Assembly (NCBI GenBank): GCA_031963415.1
Contig: JASSUI010000001.1
Location: 310,001 to 374,000, forward strand
Direction of reading: 5' to 3'
Source of the DNA: JASSUD01 sp031963415
Lineage (GTDB): Bacteria > Pseudomonadota > Gammaproteobacteria > Burkholderiales > Burkholderiaceae
Length of the DNA stretch: 64,000 bases
The notes beneath the pieces are model-generated. The model saw only the letters and a program-made list of their open reading frames with translations. It was not told where the DNA came from and ran no database searches. Each line of letters starts with the position of its first letter. Positions within the stretch are counted from its first letter, which is position 1. The position numbers and the translations under genes were made by a program. Shown piece by piece: positions 47,655-55,766 of the stretch.

Positions 47655-47788
47655 AGAACTTGTTCACAGTTAGGGTTCGTCCCTCACCGCAATCTACAAT
47701 TCCAATGTGTGGGCTAAAAGCTCTTACTTGGGGGGACTTTGAAAAACCCAAAACAGGCTTTTTAGAAAGATCGTGAGCAGACTCTTAG
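47655..47788. repeat. MITE-like element, family 2, after the trehalase gene
   Basis: The left end AGAACTTGTTCACAGTTAGGG and right end, on the other strand, CTAAGAGTCTGCTCACGATCT are related. The interior has GGGTTCGTCCCTCACCGCAATC, a decayed copy of the GGGGTTCGTACCTCACCCCAACC palindrome (here given as GGGGTTCGTACCTCACCCC). Confidence 0.45.
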
Positions 47789-47828
47789 AAGATGTCGGCA
47801 CAGATATGCTGACATCTTCTAAGAGTCT
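47779..47828. terminator. Perfect 18-bp hairpin between convergent trehalase and bamC
   Basis: AGACTCTTAGAAGATGTC (47779-47796) and its exact complement (47811-47828) enclose a 14-base loop that itself can pair three more bases. It lies 16 bases past the bamC stop and probably ends transcripts from both sides. Confidence 0.6.
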
Positions 47829-47843
47829 GTTGCAGTTGGTTAG

Positions 47844-49037
47844 TTATTCTGCTGCGTCCGGTCGCAGCTGCTCCGCTAAGCGAGATACGATCCAGCGCGC
47901 TTGCGGCGACGTGTCAATTTCGTTAGATTCATTCACAATAGCCACGCGCGTCACTGTTTCAGTAAGCGCTCGCACATTAAGCTTGTATTGTTTGGCTATT
48001 ATTTCTTTTTTGCCATGAAAGACTTGATACCAAAAGCCTTGTTGTCCAGCATGGCGATCGTTCGGGTCAACATAACGCACATAATAAAGACCTCGCTCCC
48101 GATCTCGATCATCTACTGTAAAGTTCCCGCGCTCAAGTGCTAGACCCACGCGTAGCCACGCACGATCGAAAGATTGGGCCAACTCAAATTGAGTGACTTG
48201 AGCACTTAGCGTTTCTTTACCTGACGCACGGGTTGGTTCTTGCTGTACCGGTTTATTTTTAACAGCAGGCACTGGCTGTGCGTTTTGTGGCTCTACAGAG
48301 CCAGCTGCTGCCGCTTGCTTCGTCGCTTTACGCTCATCAGGGGCGAGTGCATACATTAAGCGCTGCAAATATTCTATTTCTAACGTTGGATTATTGGGCG
48401 TTGCTTCCCACCGAGTCCATTGCTTCGTCAGCCCATCAGATACCTCATGCATACCCAGTTGGCTGATGAATATATAAGTCGCGCCATTTGCACCTACTTC
48501 TAAACGAGTACGGTATTTATTTTTTTCAGCGGAGACATAAATGCTGCCCAAGTTTTTTGATAGAGTTTGGCGAATGATGCCAAGCTTAATTGGCGCACGC
48601 GTTTGCTTCCAAGCCGTTTCCATAAAGGCACGCTCAGGCTTATCAACAACCAGCGAGAAACCTTGCTCTTGCCAAAACTGACGTAGTAACGGCCATAACT
48701 GCGCTGGCGTTTTATGCTGCACCACAAGCCAATGCGCAGTGCCATCACGTTGGATGGATATACCAGGAATTGGTTTAAGTACATCTTTGATAGGCTCAAT
48801 ATTGTGCGGCTGACGTTGATAGGCAGACAGTCTTGCATCTGTATCAGACTGACTCTGATGCACATTGTCCGCTTCACCTGCTATATCAGGCGGCCTAACT
48901 AATGGCGAGTCACTAGGCTTTACTGGATGGGCATAATCAATCTCTTGTGGTTCGACCGTTGTACAAGCCGTGGCCAAACCTAATGCAACGCTAAGCACTA
49001 CGCTATAAAGCAGGGGCGAATCTAACCTTAGTTTCAT
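47844..49037 (-). CDS. bamC: Outer-membrane assembly lipoprotein BamC
   Basis: BamC is a lipoprotein of the BAM complex that inserts beta-barrel proteins in the outer membrane. A signal peptide ends in the lipobox LATAC (Cys at residue 25). The following unstructured stretch has the BamC-type SDSPLVRPPDIAG. Two helix-grip domains follow (about 95-215 and 270-395), with FWQEQGFSLVVDKPERAFMET, given by the ends FWQEQGFSLV and ERAFMET, and RAWLRVGLALERGNFTVDDRD. The 397 residues fit Burkholderia members. The dapA gene that normally precedes it is not next to it here. Confidence 0.88.
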   Translation of the reverse strand: MKLRLDSPLLYSVVLSVALGLATACTTVEPQEIDYAHPVKPSDSPLVRPPDIAGEADNVHQSQSDTDARLSAYQRQPHNIEPIKDVLKPIPGISIQRDGTAHWLVVQHKTPAQLWPLLRQFWQEQGFSLVVDKPERAFMETAWKQTRAPIKLGIIRQTLSKNLGSIYVSAEKNKYRTRLEVGANGATYIFISQLGMHEVSDGLTKQWTRWEATPNNPTLEIEYLQRLMYALAPDERKATKQAAAAGSVEPQNAQPVPAVKNKPVQQEPTRASGKETLSAQVTQFELAQSFDRAWLRVGLALERGNFTVDDRDRERGLYYVRYVDPNDRHAGQQGFWYQVFHGKKEIIAKQYKLNVRALTETVTRVAIVNESNEIDTSPQARWIVSRLAEQLRPDAAE

Positions 49038-49170
49038 CGTCTTTCGCTAGGCACGCTAGCGTCTTCTAAAAGTCAATCAAGAAAGCATTAAATCAAGTGA
49101 AAGCATGCATTTCTAAGGACTACACTAAATGCACTACCTGCCTTTGTATTCATTGCTTATTGCATTTGAT

Positions 49171-49593
49171 TCAGGGCTTCCCTAATTTAGTGTTTGCAAA
49201 GCCTGAGCTTGCAACACTTGTGCACAAAGCCGACCATTCACAACCACTACAAGCAGCACGGCTCGTACCTTGCCCGAAAGCCGTACGCATCAAATCAAAT
49301 TGTTCAGGGTTAAGCGTCAGACACACATTAGGGGCAACGATACAGCCTAATACTTCACTCAACGCTGCAGCTGCCTGTTTATCTCGTTTAAGCACGCTGT
49401 CTTGCGAGCAATGCTGATCATCTGTAACAAGTAGCGGGTGACAAATATCATCAGGCCCTTCTACCAGCAAAATTTTCTCACCTTGAGCCAGGCGCTCAAT
49501 TAGCTTATCAAAATTTGCAATAAAGGCGGGGTTATAACCCCGGCCTAAATAAGTCAACATGCACAACAAATGGTGAGCGCGCAAGCTAATCAT
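49171..49593 (-). CDS. DUF1284-type Cys-rich protein
   Basis: The start MISLRAHHLLCMLTYLGRGY and the segment VEGPDDICHPLL match proteins annotated with DUF1284, whose function is unknown. Several Cys (HLLC, DIC, QHC, then CSGCEWSALC at the C-terminus) suggest metal or iron-sulfur binding. It has 140 residues, a common length for the family. It stands between bamC and a repeat-rich region upstream of bioY. Confidence 0.8.
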   Translation of the reverse strand: MISLRAHHLLCMLTYLGRGYNPAFIANFDKLIERLAQGEKILLVEGPDDICHPLLVTDDQHCSQDSVLKRDKQAAAALSEVLGCIVAPNVCLTLNPEQFDLMRTAFGQGTSRAACSGCEWSALCTSVASSGFANTKLGKP

Positions 49594-49621
49594 GAATCAT
49601 AAGAAGCGTTTAGAACTGCTC

Positions 49622-49728
49622 AGAACTTGTTTAGGATGCTCCTAGTCGCCTTGCGTCGATACAGACAGTAAAAGTTTTGTACGGCGAGGAGATGCCAGGA
49701 AGTGCCTCAACAGATTCTTAGAGCCTGT
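49622..49728. repeat. Family-1 palindromic repeat
   Basis: It starts AGAACTTGTTTAGGATGC, has the centre GCGTCGATACAGACAGTAAA and ends CAACAGATTCT. It directly abuts the family-2 element that follows. Confidence 0.7.
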
Positions 49729-49729
49729 T

Positions 49730-49903
49730 CATAATCTCAAAGAAGAGTGTTTTGTGAGGTTATTAGCCGTCACGTTGGGGTTCGTACCTCACCCCAACCT
49801 ACAAAATTTGCCGAAAACTCGTAGGTTGGGGTGACGAAGGAAACCCAACATGAGCTTATACAAGCCTCTAAGTCGCTTTTTTAAAAGATTATGGACAGGT
49901 TCT
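49730..49903. repeat. MITE-like element, family 2, ending on the bioY stop codon
   Basis: The terminal inverted repeats are AGAGCCTGTTCATAATCT (49730-49747) and, on the other strand, AGAACCTGTCCATAATCT (49903-49886), 16 of 18 identical. The interior palindrome is GTTGGGGTTCGTACCTCACC (about 49773) against GTAGGTTGGGGTGACGAAGG (about 49822). The last base overlaps the bioY TAA. Confidence 0.7.
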
Positions 49904-50487
49904 TAGGAACGTTTAGCAGTCGCCTTCCGCGCTGCTTCAACAGTTAATGCAGCTAAGCCGGATTTCAACACGGACCCTAAAATAAAGGGGGCCACGCCAA
50001 ACAGCCAAGCCTTTTCAGCACCCATTAAATACACAAGCCAAGCGGCTCCTGCTGCAATACAAAGAGCGTGTCCGATTAGCATCACCAAACCCAGATGCCA
50101 TACGCTTTCCATTCCTTTTTTCTTTTCCACTAGCCAGCCGATAAAAGCGGCCAACAAAGGAAATGAAAGCAAATAACCCGCGGTCGGCCCCAAGAAATAG
50201 CCTATACCGGCTGCACCGCCAGAAAAAACGGGCAAACCCGCCGCCCCTTCAGTTAGCCACAAGAGTACTGTGACTGCACCTAAACGCCAGCCATACAAAG
50301 CGCCTACGATGACTATCGCAAACGTTTGCATATTCATTGGAACAGGAATAAGCGGCACTTCGATTCTCGATGCCCACGCCAACAAAAAACTTCCAATCAC
50401 CACTGATAGCGCACGCACGCCCAAAGGACGAGCAGCCAGCCAGGACATAGGTATAAAAGAAGCAGGGGCAATAGCAGAACGACGCAT
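49903..50487 (-). CDS. bioY: Biotin transporter BioY (ECF substrate-binding subunit)
   Basis: BioY is an inner-membrane S component that binds biotin and works alone or with the EcfAAT energising module. The 194 residues have about six hydrophobic spans. Typical segments are PLIPVPMNMQTFAIVIVGAL, LYGWRLGAVTVLLWLTEGA and GGAAGIGYFLGPTAGYLL. The stop codon overlaps the end of a family-2 repeat. Uptake of biotin would support AccA-containing fatty-acid synthesis in a cell that may not make biotin (inference). Confidence 0.92.
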   Translation of the reverse strand: MRRSAIAPASFIPMSWLAARPLGVRALSVVIGSFLLAWASRIEVPLIPVPMNMQTFAIVIVGALYGWRLGAVTVLLWLTEGAAGLPVFSGGAAGIGYFLGPTAGYLLSFPLLAAFIGWLVEKKKGMESVWHLGLVMLIGHALCIAAGAAWLVYLMGAEKAWLFGVAPFILGSVLKSGLAALTVEAARKATAKRS

Positions 50488-50634
50488 GATGATGACTTTT
50501 TAAAAAGTTAACAAAGACCCCGGCTAATTCACGGGCAAGGAATACTTTTGTTGATAAGACAACAGAAAAGCAAATGCAGTCGGCATGATGATAGTTAACT
50601 TACTTCGGTCAGAAAGCGATCTATCATCAAACAT

Positions 50635-50711
50635 GGGTGGGCCGTGTTAGGGTCGAACCAACGACCAAAGGATTATGATTCCTCCGCTCAAACCAACTGA
50701 GCTAACAGCCC
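50635..50711 (-). tRNA. tRNA with anticodon CAT, diverged copy (Met or lysidine-type Ile)
   Basis: The acceptor stem GGGCTGT/ACGGCCC, D arm GCTC-GAGC, anticodon loop ATCATAA and T arm GTTGG-TTCGACC-CTAAC can all form, with two wobbles. The 3' end reads ACCC instead of ACCA, so CCA is not encoded. Position 32 is A, which is unusual. It shares the anticodon-to-3'-end part with the tRNA at 53560, and may be a pseudo-tRNA or a duplicated copy. Confidence 0.7.
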
Positions 50712-50921
50712 AAAATCAAAGTGCGGAATTATAGCAGCCTACCCCTCAAAAATACAAAAGTGGCTTCTCAATAACCCGGGCCAACTACCACACGACGTTA
50801 CCTCTTTTAATCAGCACACTTTGTCAGGCTCAGTGAAGCGACTTGCTCTGACACTGCAACAGATCTAGCTTTTACAAACGAAATCCGTTGCAGTTACCCC
50901 AGGTCCGATCGGCGGGCCGTT

Positions 50922-52706
50922 TTAGGCGACTAGGTTGGATACTAGCGCTGACTGATCTCCTCTTGGCACTGGCGTAGACTCACCAAGTGCACCCTTTTGC
51001 TTAAGCAAAAGCTTATTCCTTGGACTTAAACCCTGGACGTTCTGAATAGACATATTGGTTACATCTAACGTGCTCTCAGATAAGGCCCGGGATAAGCCAG
51101 CTTTGCAGTCATCCATTTCCCATAGCTCCACTGTTGCATTAAAACTCGCCGATACTAAGTGCTTACCGTTTGGCGAAAAATTTACACTACTTGCTAATGC
51201 GGTATGTGCTCTAGCTGTATACAGTTCTTCTCCATCCTCTACTTTCCACAGCTTCACTTCTCCATATTCATATCCCGCCGCCAGAACTTCGCCATTTGGG
51301 GGAAAATCTACACTATATGCCTTACCGCTGTCTCCATTAAGAGCCTGCAACTCTTCTCCGCTTTCCGCTCTCCACAACTTTACCGTCCCGTCATCACACG
51401 CCGACGCCAAAAGCTGACTATCTGGCGAAAAACGTACACTATTTACTCTATCAGTATGCCCTTCGAGAACATGAATTAATTCTCCGGTTTCCACTCTCCA
51501 TAGTCTTATCTTTTTATCATTACACCCCAATGCCAAAAGCTTACCGTTTGGCGAAAAATTTACACTACGTACCGTTATCCTCCATCCTTCAGGTGTACGG
51601 AATTCAAGCGTATGCAATTCTTCTCCGCTCTCTACTTTCCACAGCTTCACTCCGCTGTCATATCCCGCCGCCAGAACTTCGCCATTTGGAGAAAAATCCA
51701 CACTATATGCCTCACCGCTATTTCCATTAAGGGTCTGCAACTTTTCTTCGCTTCCTACTCTCCACAGCTTTACCGTCCCGTCCCCGCACGCCAACGCCAG
51801 GAGCTGACTATCTGGCGAAAAACTTACACTATTTACTTCATCAATAAATCTATCCCTAGGTACTTTAAATACTCGCACCGGCTCAAAAGACTCTGTGCTA
51901 TACAACCAAATAGTGTTATTACATTCGGCGATAGCCAACCAGCGTCCGTCAGGTGAATGACAACAGGCATTTATCCCGCTATCTAGCCAGATATTGATAT
52001 TAGGCATTTCACCAAAGTTAACCCCTGCCAGATTTGCTTTTTGCAAGTTCGCTCCACGCAACTGTGCGTCATGGAAACTGACATTGCTTAAATCAGCCTC
52101 TTCAAATTGAGTATGATTCAATACTCCATAGCTTAAATCAGCTCCGGGCACTCGAATCCCTTTGAAATCCTGCCCGCTCAAATCGATGCCAGCCTTGACC
52201 AATAGCGTCAACGCCTTCGATGCTAGGGCTTGCACCTCCTCTGTTTTTGAGCGCTCGATCCAGTTTAGTAGCTTTTGCTTTAACTCCGGTTTCTCTTCAA
52301 TTCGTTCCTTTAAAAATCCGAATATCGTTAGATCACCCACCAAACGCAACAGCTCAAAGAGTGCAGGTTTCTCTACGACTTGGTCGAGCTGGCCGCACTT
52401 CCGTAATATTTCCAATTGGTTCAACGCAAATGCCGGCAAGCTCGCATCCAATTTTGCTAGCATCTGCCGATATTTCGACGGAACTCTTTGCTGCAGAAGG
52501 TGTAATTTTAGAATGGGTGAGTCAACAGGGTCACCATTGCGAGTTACTGTAGTCAATGCTTCAAAGAAAGCCTGCCGACTCGAAGAACTCAGCTGACTTT
52601 CTACTTCTTGTTGGATTTCAACGGGGAGTGAGAGTAACGAAGGCGTTGGAGATTTTGGTACTACAAGATTATGTGGAATAGTAGAGCTAGGAATAGAGGT
52701 TAACAT
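50922..52706 (-). CDS. F-box-like, pentapeptide-repeat and WD40-repeat protein, putative effector
   Basis: This 594-residue protein has eukaryote-like parts. Residues about 23-50 (SLLSLPVEIQQEVESQLS and following) resemble the start of an F-box. Residues about 174-232 are pentapeptide repeats (DLSGQDFKGI, ADLSYGVL, FEEADLSNVSFHDAQLRGAN), a right-handed beta helix. Residues about 241-533 contain seven WD40 blades, with cores such as VNSVSFSPDSQLLA and GTVKLWRVGSEEKL, making a full propeller. Blades 2-3 and 5-6 are nearly identical two-blade units, a sign of recent internal duplication. F-box plus WD40 is the layout of SCF substrate receptors, so a host ubiquitin-pathway effector is likely (inference). 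It lies between two CAT tRNAs. Confidence 0.88.
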   Translation of the reverse strand: MLTSIPSSTIPHNLVVPKSPTPSLLSLPVEIQQEVESQLSSSSRQAFFEALTTVTRNGDPVDSPILKLHLLQQRVPSKYRQMLAKLDASLPAFALNQLEILRKCGQLDQVVEKPALFELLRLVGDLTIFGFLKERIEEKPELKQKLLNWIERSKTEEVQALASKALTLLVKAGIDLSGQDFKGIRVPGADLSYGVLNHTQFEEADLSNVSFHDAQLRGANLQKANLAGVNFGEMPNINIWLDSGINACCHSPDGRWLAIAECNNTIWLYSTESFEPVRVFKVPRDRFIDEVNSVSFSPDSQLLALACGDGTVKLWRVGSEEKLQTLNGNSGEAYSVDFSPNGEVLAAGYDSGVKLWKVESGEELHTLEFRTPEGWRITVRSVNFSPNGKLLALGCNDKKIRLWRVETGELIHVLEGHTDRVNSVRFSPDSQLLASACDDGTVKLWRAESGEELQALNGDSGKAYSVDFPPNGEVLAAGYEYGEVKLWKVEDGEELYTARAHTALASSVNFSPNGKHLVSASFNATVELWEMDDCKAGLSRALSESTLDVTNMSIQNVQGLSPRNKLLLKQKGALGESTPVPRGDQSALVSNLVA

Positions 52707-52920
52707 GGACTTTTCTCGTTAGTTAAATTGTAGTGCCACTACCATAGGCAAAGTTCTAACCTAGAGCGAGTACCTCAGCAATCATGATCAGTAAACGTAA
52801 GCCACGGTGGGCAGATTATATAAAGGATCAGTCATTTCTTATTCCGTAAACAACCTTAACATTAGTAGTACAAATATTCGCAGGCAGCCGAACGAAATGA
52901 ATGATGACATTTCAACTTTG
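52707..52920. other. Upstream region of the WD40 gene
   Basis: AT-rich promoter-type sequence without a visible gene, up to the intron-like sequence that begins at 52921. Confidence 0.35.
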
Positions 52921-53354
52921 GTGCGAGCTGCAAATCGTTTGAATTTCTGTCTCACAGTAGAGATATAACTGGATGAGGCCCGCGTTCCATCGATGGTTCC
53001 CTACTCGGACATGCGAAGCCGGTAACGGTTCGGTGTGAAGCGCTGAGGACAATGTAACCACCGAGAAATCGGTAAGCTACGCTGCGAGGCTTAGGTGCTC
53101 TAAGTTCACCTAACATGGACAAACAGCCGCCGGCAAAGAGGAGGAGTCCAACCCGCACTGAAATTCAAACGGAACAGGATAAACCCATAACCCTACCTCC
53201 AAGGTAGGTTGACCTCAAGGAACGCTGTTGGTGTTGTGGGTAAGGAAGGAAGCAAAAAGCGAAGGTTACTCTGTAATGGAATGGATAGAGAGTGCAACAT
53301 TCTTTCGCGCGAAAACGAGCAGATCTTCTTCTGATTAAAATGGGCAAGAGATCA
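52921..53354 (+). ncRNA. Probable group II intron remnant (5' part, no reverse transcriptase)
   Basis: The stretch starts GTGCGAGCTG, the GUGYG start of group II introns. It is non-coding yet highly structured and GC-richer than its surroundings, with several local hairpins such as CTACCTCCAAGGTAG and ACCGAGAAATCGGT. Segments such as GATGAGGCCCGCGTTCCATC and GCCGGTAACGGTTCGGTGTG resemble what I remember of bacterial intron domain I. I could not find domain V or an intron protein; the sequence is interrupted by the element at 53355. The call is from pattern memory and needs a model search. Confidence 0.5.
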
Positions 53355-53451
53355 GGTTCTGTCGCAGTAAATGCAGGAGCAAGATAGTATTGTTGCTAAA
53401 AATCTGGGGGGCGATATCTTGAATCTCGATACTCCTTACTGCGACAGAGCC
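53355..53451. mobile_element. 97-bp MITE-like element with IS6-like ends
   Basis: The terminal inverted repeats are GGTTCTGTCGCAGTAA (53355-53370) and TTACTGCGACAGAGCC (53436-53451), complementary with one mismatch. The GGxTCTGTxGCA start resembles IS6-family ends. There is no coding capacity, so it is a solo deletion derivative or MITE. Confidence 0.65.
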
Positions 53452-53559
53452 GAAAATTCTACTTCTAAACCCTATTAAGTTCAGGGGGAGTTACCGTATT
53501 TTTTGTGGAAATTTAAGCACTTATGAAACCGGATAACCTTTTGATTTTTAAGTATTTTT

Positions 53560-53634
53560 TGGTGGGCCGTGTTGGGGTCGAACCAACGACCAAAGGATTA
53601 TGAGTCCTCTGCTCTGCCACTGAGCTAACGGCCC
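53560..53634 (-). tRNA. tRNA with anticodon CAT (probably lysidine-type Ile, otherwise Met)
   Basis: GGGCCGT pairs with ACGGCCC; CCA is encoded. The D arm GCTC-GAGC has a short loop (AGTGGCA). The anticodon loop is CTCATAA on a GAGGA/TCCTT stem, and the T arm GTTGG-TTCGACC-CCAAC is perfect. The GACTCATAATC region followed by TTGGTCG resembles tRNA-Ile2, which TilS modifies; Met cannot be excluded. The location next to rpoD is a Burkholderia-like position. Confidence 0.9.
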
Positions 53635-53818
53635 TATAAAGCGGTGGAGTATAGCAAAGCACAGTATTAGCCTCAACTGTTTTGTTTCGCAATTTTACTT
53701 CTGCTTCGCAGTTTTTATTTTTAGACATTAGGGACCAGGCTAGTCGCCACGCTATTTTATGAAAGATTTCTGCTTATTGATTGAATACTGTTTGATAACA
53801 CGTTCCAGTTACCGCATA

Positions 53819-54619
53819 TTACAAACGGATAGATTTTAAAAGTTGAATTTTGTTTTTCACTTTCTGCAAGTTCTCTGCCTCAGCATGACGATCTGCTGGG
53901 GGATGCCAAAGATGGAATATTTCTGTAGCAAAAAATCCATGCTTGCGCTTTAACCCTGCTTGATATAACCGAACAACAAAATCCCGATCTTCATGCCCCC
54001 AACCGATGAAATCCTCGTCAAAACCATGAATGTGCTGAAAATCTTTGCGCCAAACAGCTAAATTGCAGCTTTTAACACCTCGTAAAGAATGGGGTTTATT
54101 TTTTCTAAGCAGTCCAACAGGAATTTTTAATAGCGGCAGAAATTTATTTACGTTCCTTCGCATGCGCTCAAGCAGCCATACAAAGCGAGAAGTTTCATGA
54201 ATTTTTATCTTGCTCGACAAAGCTTTATGAGTGAAATCACACCTTAACAATATCTGGCTGCCTGTCACAAGATACCCCTTTTCAGCCAACCGCCGATGCT
54301 GCGCGACAAAATCCCGCTGCGGTACACAATCCCCATCCAGAAAAATCAAATAATCACCCGTTGAAGCTGCTACAGCTTTATTGCGAATGGCAGCAGCCCG
54401 GAAGCCCTCATCGGGCTGCCAAATATGACGTATTGTGAGATCAGTTTGTTTAGCCAAAGACTCGATTAGCAATTGAGTTGTGCTTGATGAGCCGTCATCA
54501 GCAATAATAATTTCAAAGTCTCTGTCAGTCTGAGCTCAGAGCCCGTTGACCACGGCTTGTAAAGCATCAGGCCTATTGTAGGTTGTTACGATAATAGAAA
54601 CGTGATGAGGTATAGACAT
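53819..54619 (-). pseudogene. Family-2 glycosyltransferase broken by an in-frame TGA
   Basis: From ATG 54619 the frame reads SIPHHVSIIVTTYNRPDALQ, the classic GT2 start, then meets TGA at 54536-54538 (after VVNGL). It continues in the same frame with AQTDRDFEIIIADDGSSS and goes on to 53819. The rest is intact: FLDGDCVP (DxD motif), NKAVAASTGDYL and the C-terminal GFDEDFIGWGHEDRDFVVRL typical of LPS-type transferases. A single substitution would restore it. The 217-residue open part from 54472 lacks the nucleotide-binding start and is probably inactive alone. Confidence 0.8.
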
Positions 54620-55083
54620 AAAGGATGAGAACGTGTGCTTTACAAGCCGTAAAAATACAAGGTTTGCGCAGAAGTTTCCAATTTTATGTTGAGATAGCAA
54701 TATAAATACCACAATGAAATAATTTGAAAGCTTTTAAGAGCGATAAAACCCTTGTCAATCTGCATTTCTTTTAAAAATGGTATTAACGTCTCTATAAAAA
54801 CAACAAAATAGTAGTTGTTTAGCTTTAGTCCAAAACGATTTAGCGATAATGCGCGCTACGCAAGATCAACGATTTTTTATAACATCAGCAAAATGTGCTG
54901 CCTCTCTTTATATTTGAGGCAAATATCGTTACGCCTAGCGTTTTTATTTCATCTACTGAGAAAATTTCTCCGTAATCCCGGTAATAAGTGATGCTACGGT
55001 CAGGTACCACGCTTGTGCTTGTTGCAACGCACGGTGACAGGATTTTGGAAATGTTCCTCAGTTTGGTATAGCTAAAATTTATA
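54620..55083. other. AT-rich intergenic stretch
   Basis: No gene, tRNA or clear repeat is supported between the glycosyltransferase remnant and the Ser/Pro-rich gene. Confidence 0.35.
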
Positions 55084-55608
55084 ATGAATGCTCAAGTCCC
55101 CTACCCTACTCCTCCATCATCACTTGCATCGGTTGCATCCTCTCCAGCCTTATCCTTTCTCTCCACCTCCAGCCCAAATTCACCGAATCTGCAATCCCCG
55201 CCATCTTTTTACACCTTTCCTAATGCACTTTTTTACAACCTCCCTGATGATGCACAGATATCGAATTTATCTATAGGAGCGTCTGTATCCATTCATGAAG
55301 ATAATGCGTCAATGACTTCGCCACTTCTTCCCAATACATTAGACGCTAACTCGGCTATTGGTGCCGCAGATGAAAGAAATTATGACTTCAAAATTAGCAA
55401 GTCTACATTTCTATTGGTAGCGCTAATAGGTGGCAGTATTTTCTCTACTACCTGTTTGAGCAGCCAATTTCTCCCCATTCCCTTACCTATTCCTTTTGCG
55501 AGCGCCATATTATTAGCCGTATTTTGCATAGGTAGGAGGGTAATTAGAGAGCATGTTTCTCTTATGCGAAGTGAACCCAATACAGGATTGATCGATGCAC
55601 TCGTTTGA
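55084..55608 (+). CDS. Ser/Pro-rich protein with C-terminal membrane segments, 174 aa
   Basis: No family is recognised. Residues 1-55 are rich in Ser and Pro (PYPTPPSSLASVASSPALS and similar), a composition seen at the N-termini of secreted effectors. Residues about 108-126 (STFLLVALIGGSIFSTTCL) and 131-148 (PLPIPFASAILLAVFCIG) look like two membrane spans, followed by a basic RRVIREH end. There is no signal peptide. It lies alone upstream of the EexN-like lipoprotein gene. A translocated membrane-associated effector is possible but unproven. Confidence 0.55.
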   Translation: MNAQVPYPTPPSSLASVASSPALSFLSTSSPNSPNLQSPPSFYTFPNALFYNLPDDAQISNLSIGASVSIHEDNASMTSPLLPNTLDANSAIGAADERNYDFKISKSTFLLVALIGGSIFSTTCLSSQFLPIPLPIPFASAILLAVFCIGRRVIREHVSLMRSEPNTGLIDALV

Positions 55609-55766
55609 CTGAAAGGACACATGGCAAACTATAAACAACAAATGCTGTGGTTACGGCGGTACACTCATATCGCCCAAGTTTTAACGCGCAATACCTCGAG
55701 CATTTCAATGATGAGGAGGCACGCACCTTGCTGAGGTATACACAACCCCAAATAAAAAGGAGTGAT

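Noticed and set aside
52952..53347. Two short minus-strand frames (68 and 60 codons) in the intron-like block
   Set aside because: Composition and position fit structured non-coding RNA on the other strand; no domain seen.
53513..53728. 71-codon minus-strand frame over the CAT tRNA
   Set aside because: It runs through the tRNA gene and has no ribosome site or homology I can name.
55647..55766. N-terminal extension of the EexN-like protein
   Set aside because: A strong ribosome site and signal peptide start at 55767; the extension would bury the lipoprotein signal.
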